A stretch of DNA of 64,000 nucleotides, from NCBI GenBank assembly GCA_018343915.1, contig JABRWF010000005.1, positions 2,701,001-2,765,000 on the forward strand, written 5' to 3'. Every line of letters begins with the position of its first letter. Within the stretch, counting starts at the first letter, position 1. The position numbers and the translations under genes were made by a program. Origin of the DNA: Agroathelia rolfsii (lineage: Eukaryota; Basidiomycota; Agaricomycetes; Amylocorticiales; Amylocorticiaceae). Shown here piece after piece: positions 63,772 through 64,000 of the stretch. A model generated the notes under the pieces. That model had not been told where the DNA came from. It made no database searches and saw only the letters and a list, made by a program, of their open reading frames with translations.

Positions 63772-64000
63772 TTACTCTCCCTTGACCTTCAGGTTGCTGA
63801 AATCAACATCCTGTCCAACAGGCGCCAGGTGTGGTGATCCGTGTGCCATGGCCCTATATTAAACACGTTCATCAGAAAATGCTCACATACTTGAATAGGA
63901 AAACGCCGCGTTTTCGAAGCCAGCGCAAAGAACTTTAATACTCACTGAGGATATCTGAACCGATGAATAGCGGGTTTACGGGCATCCGAGACCAGCAGAT
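63772..64000 (-). CDS. C-terminal end of an unidentified gene (5' part beyond the window)
   Basis: Two exons join in frame across a GT-AG intron (63854-63945). The upstream exon (63946-64000) reads LVSDARKPAIHRFRYP. The downstream exon (63772-63853) reads AMAHGSPHLAPVGQDVDF and ends NLKVKGE with TAA at 63772-63774. The join and intron are convincing. I do not recognise the family from 45 residues. Confidence 0.6.

Overview
This is a 64-kb stretch of a filamentous basidiomycete genome, most likely an agaricomycete. The genes are broken by many 45-65 nt introns with GTNNGY donors. The protein set includes a family of seven-helix DUF6534-like membrane proteins, an atypical G-alpha subunit, Pmp3 proteolipids, a DUF3433-type membrane protein and a caspase-like protein with a long linker. 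Exon boundaries were read by eye, by joining frames that keep family motifs continuous. They are predictions, not transcript-supported.

Layout. 1-1717 (-): 3' truncated DUF3433-type secretory membrane protein. 1718-6183: no supported gene. 6184-7387 (+): seven-helix DUF6534-like protein. 8026-9372 (-) and 9803-13987 (+): an acidic EF-hand-like protein and the mismatch-repair ATPase MSH2, divergent from a short promoter with two MluI cell-cycle boxes. 14154-17432 (-): tRNA m5C methyltransferase TRM4/NSUN2. 17702-19124 (+): YEA4-type nucleotide-sugar transporter, divergent from TRM4. 19376-27565: a cluster of a second DUF6534-like family with two intact genes and one decayed copy, plus a 644-bp near-perfect inverted repeat. 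28209-30646 (-): S9 serine peptidase.

30.7-36.8 kb is a repeat-rich, gene-poor block. It holds a TA-flanked terminal-inverted-repeat element, a fold-back element whose loop contains two head-to-tail Helitrons, and an AT-rich retroelement-like tract.

36799-39074 (+): DHA2-type MFS exporter. 39619-41302 (-): two tandem Pmp3-like genes. 41776-43926 (-): atypical G-alpha. 45320-48266 (-): La-motif RNA-binding protein. 49043-57566: RAX2-type polarity protein with a C-terminal SH3 domain, flanked by two inverted PP2C phosphatase paralogues. 59345-62164 (-): caspase-like/metacaspase-family protein. 63772-end (-): C-terminal end of an unidentified gene.

Most genes are housekeeping or signalling genes in conserved divergent or convergent arrangements, not a cluster with one pathway. 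The most unusual structures are the mobile elements at 31-35 kb, the 20.9-21.5 kb inverted repeat, the SH3-tailed RAX2 with its phosphatase neighbours, and the G-alpha protein lacking the usual GTPase glutamine.
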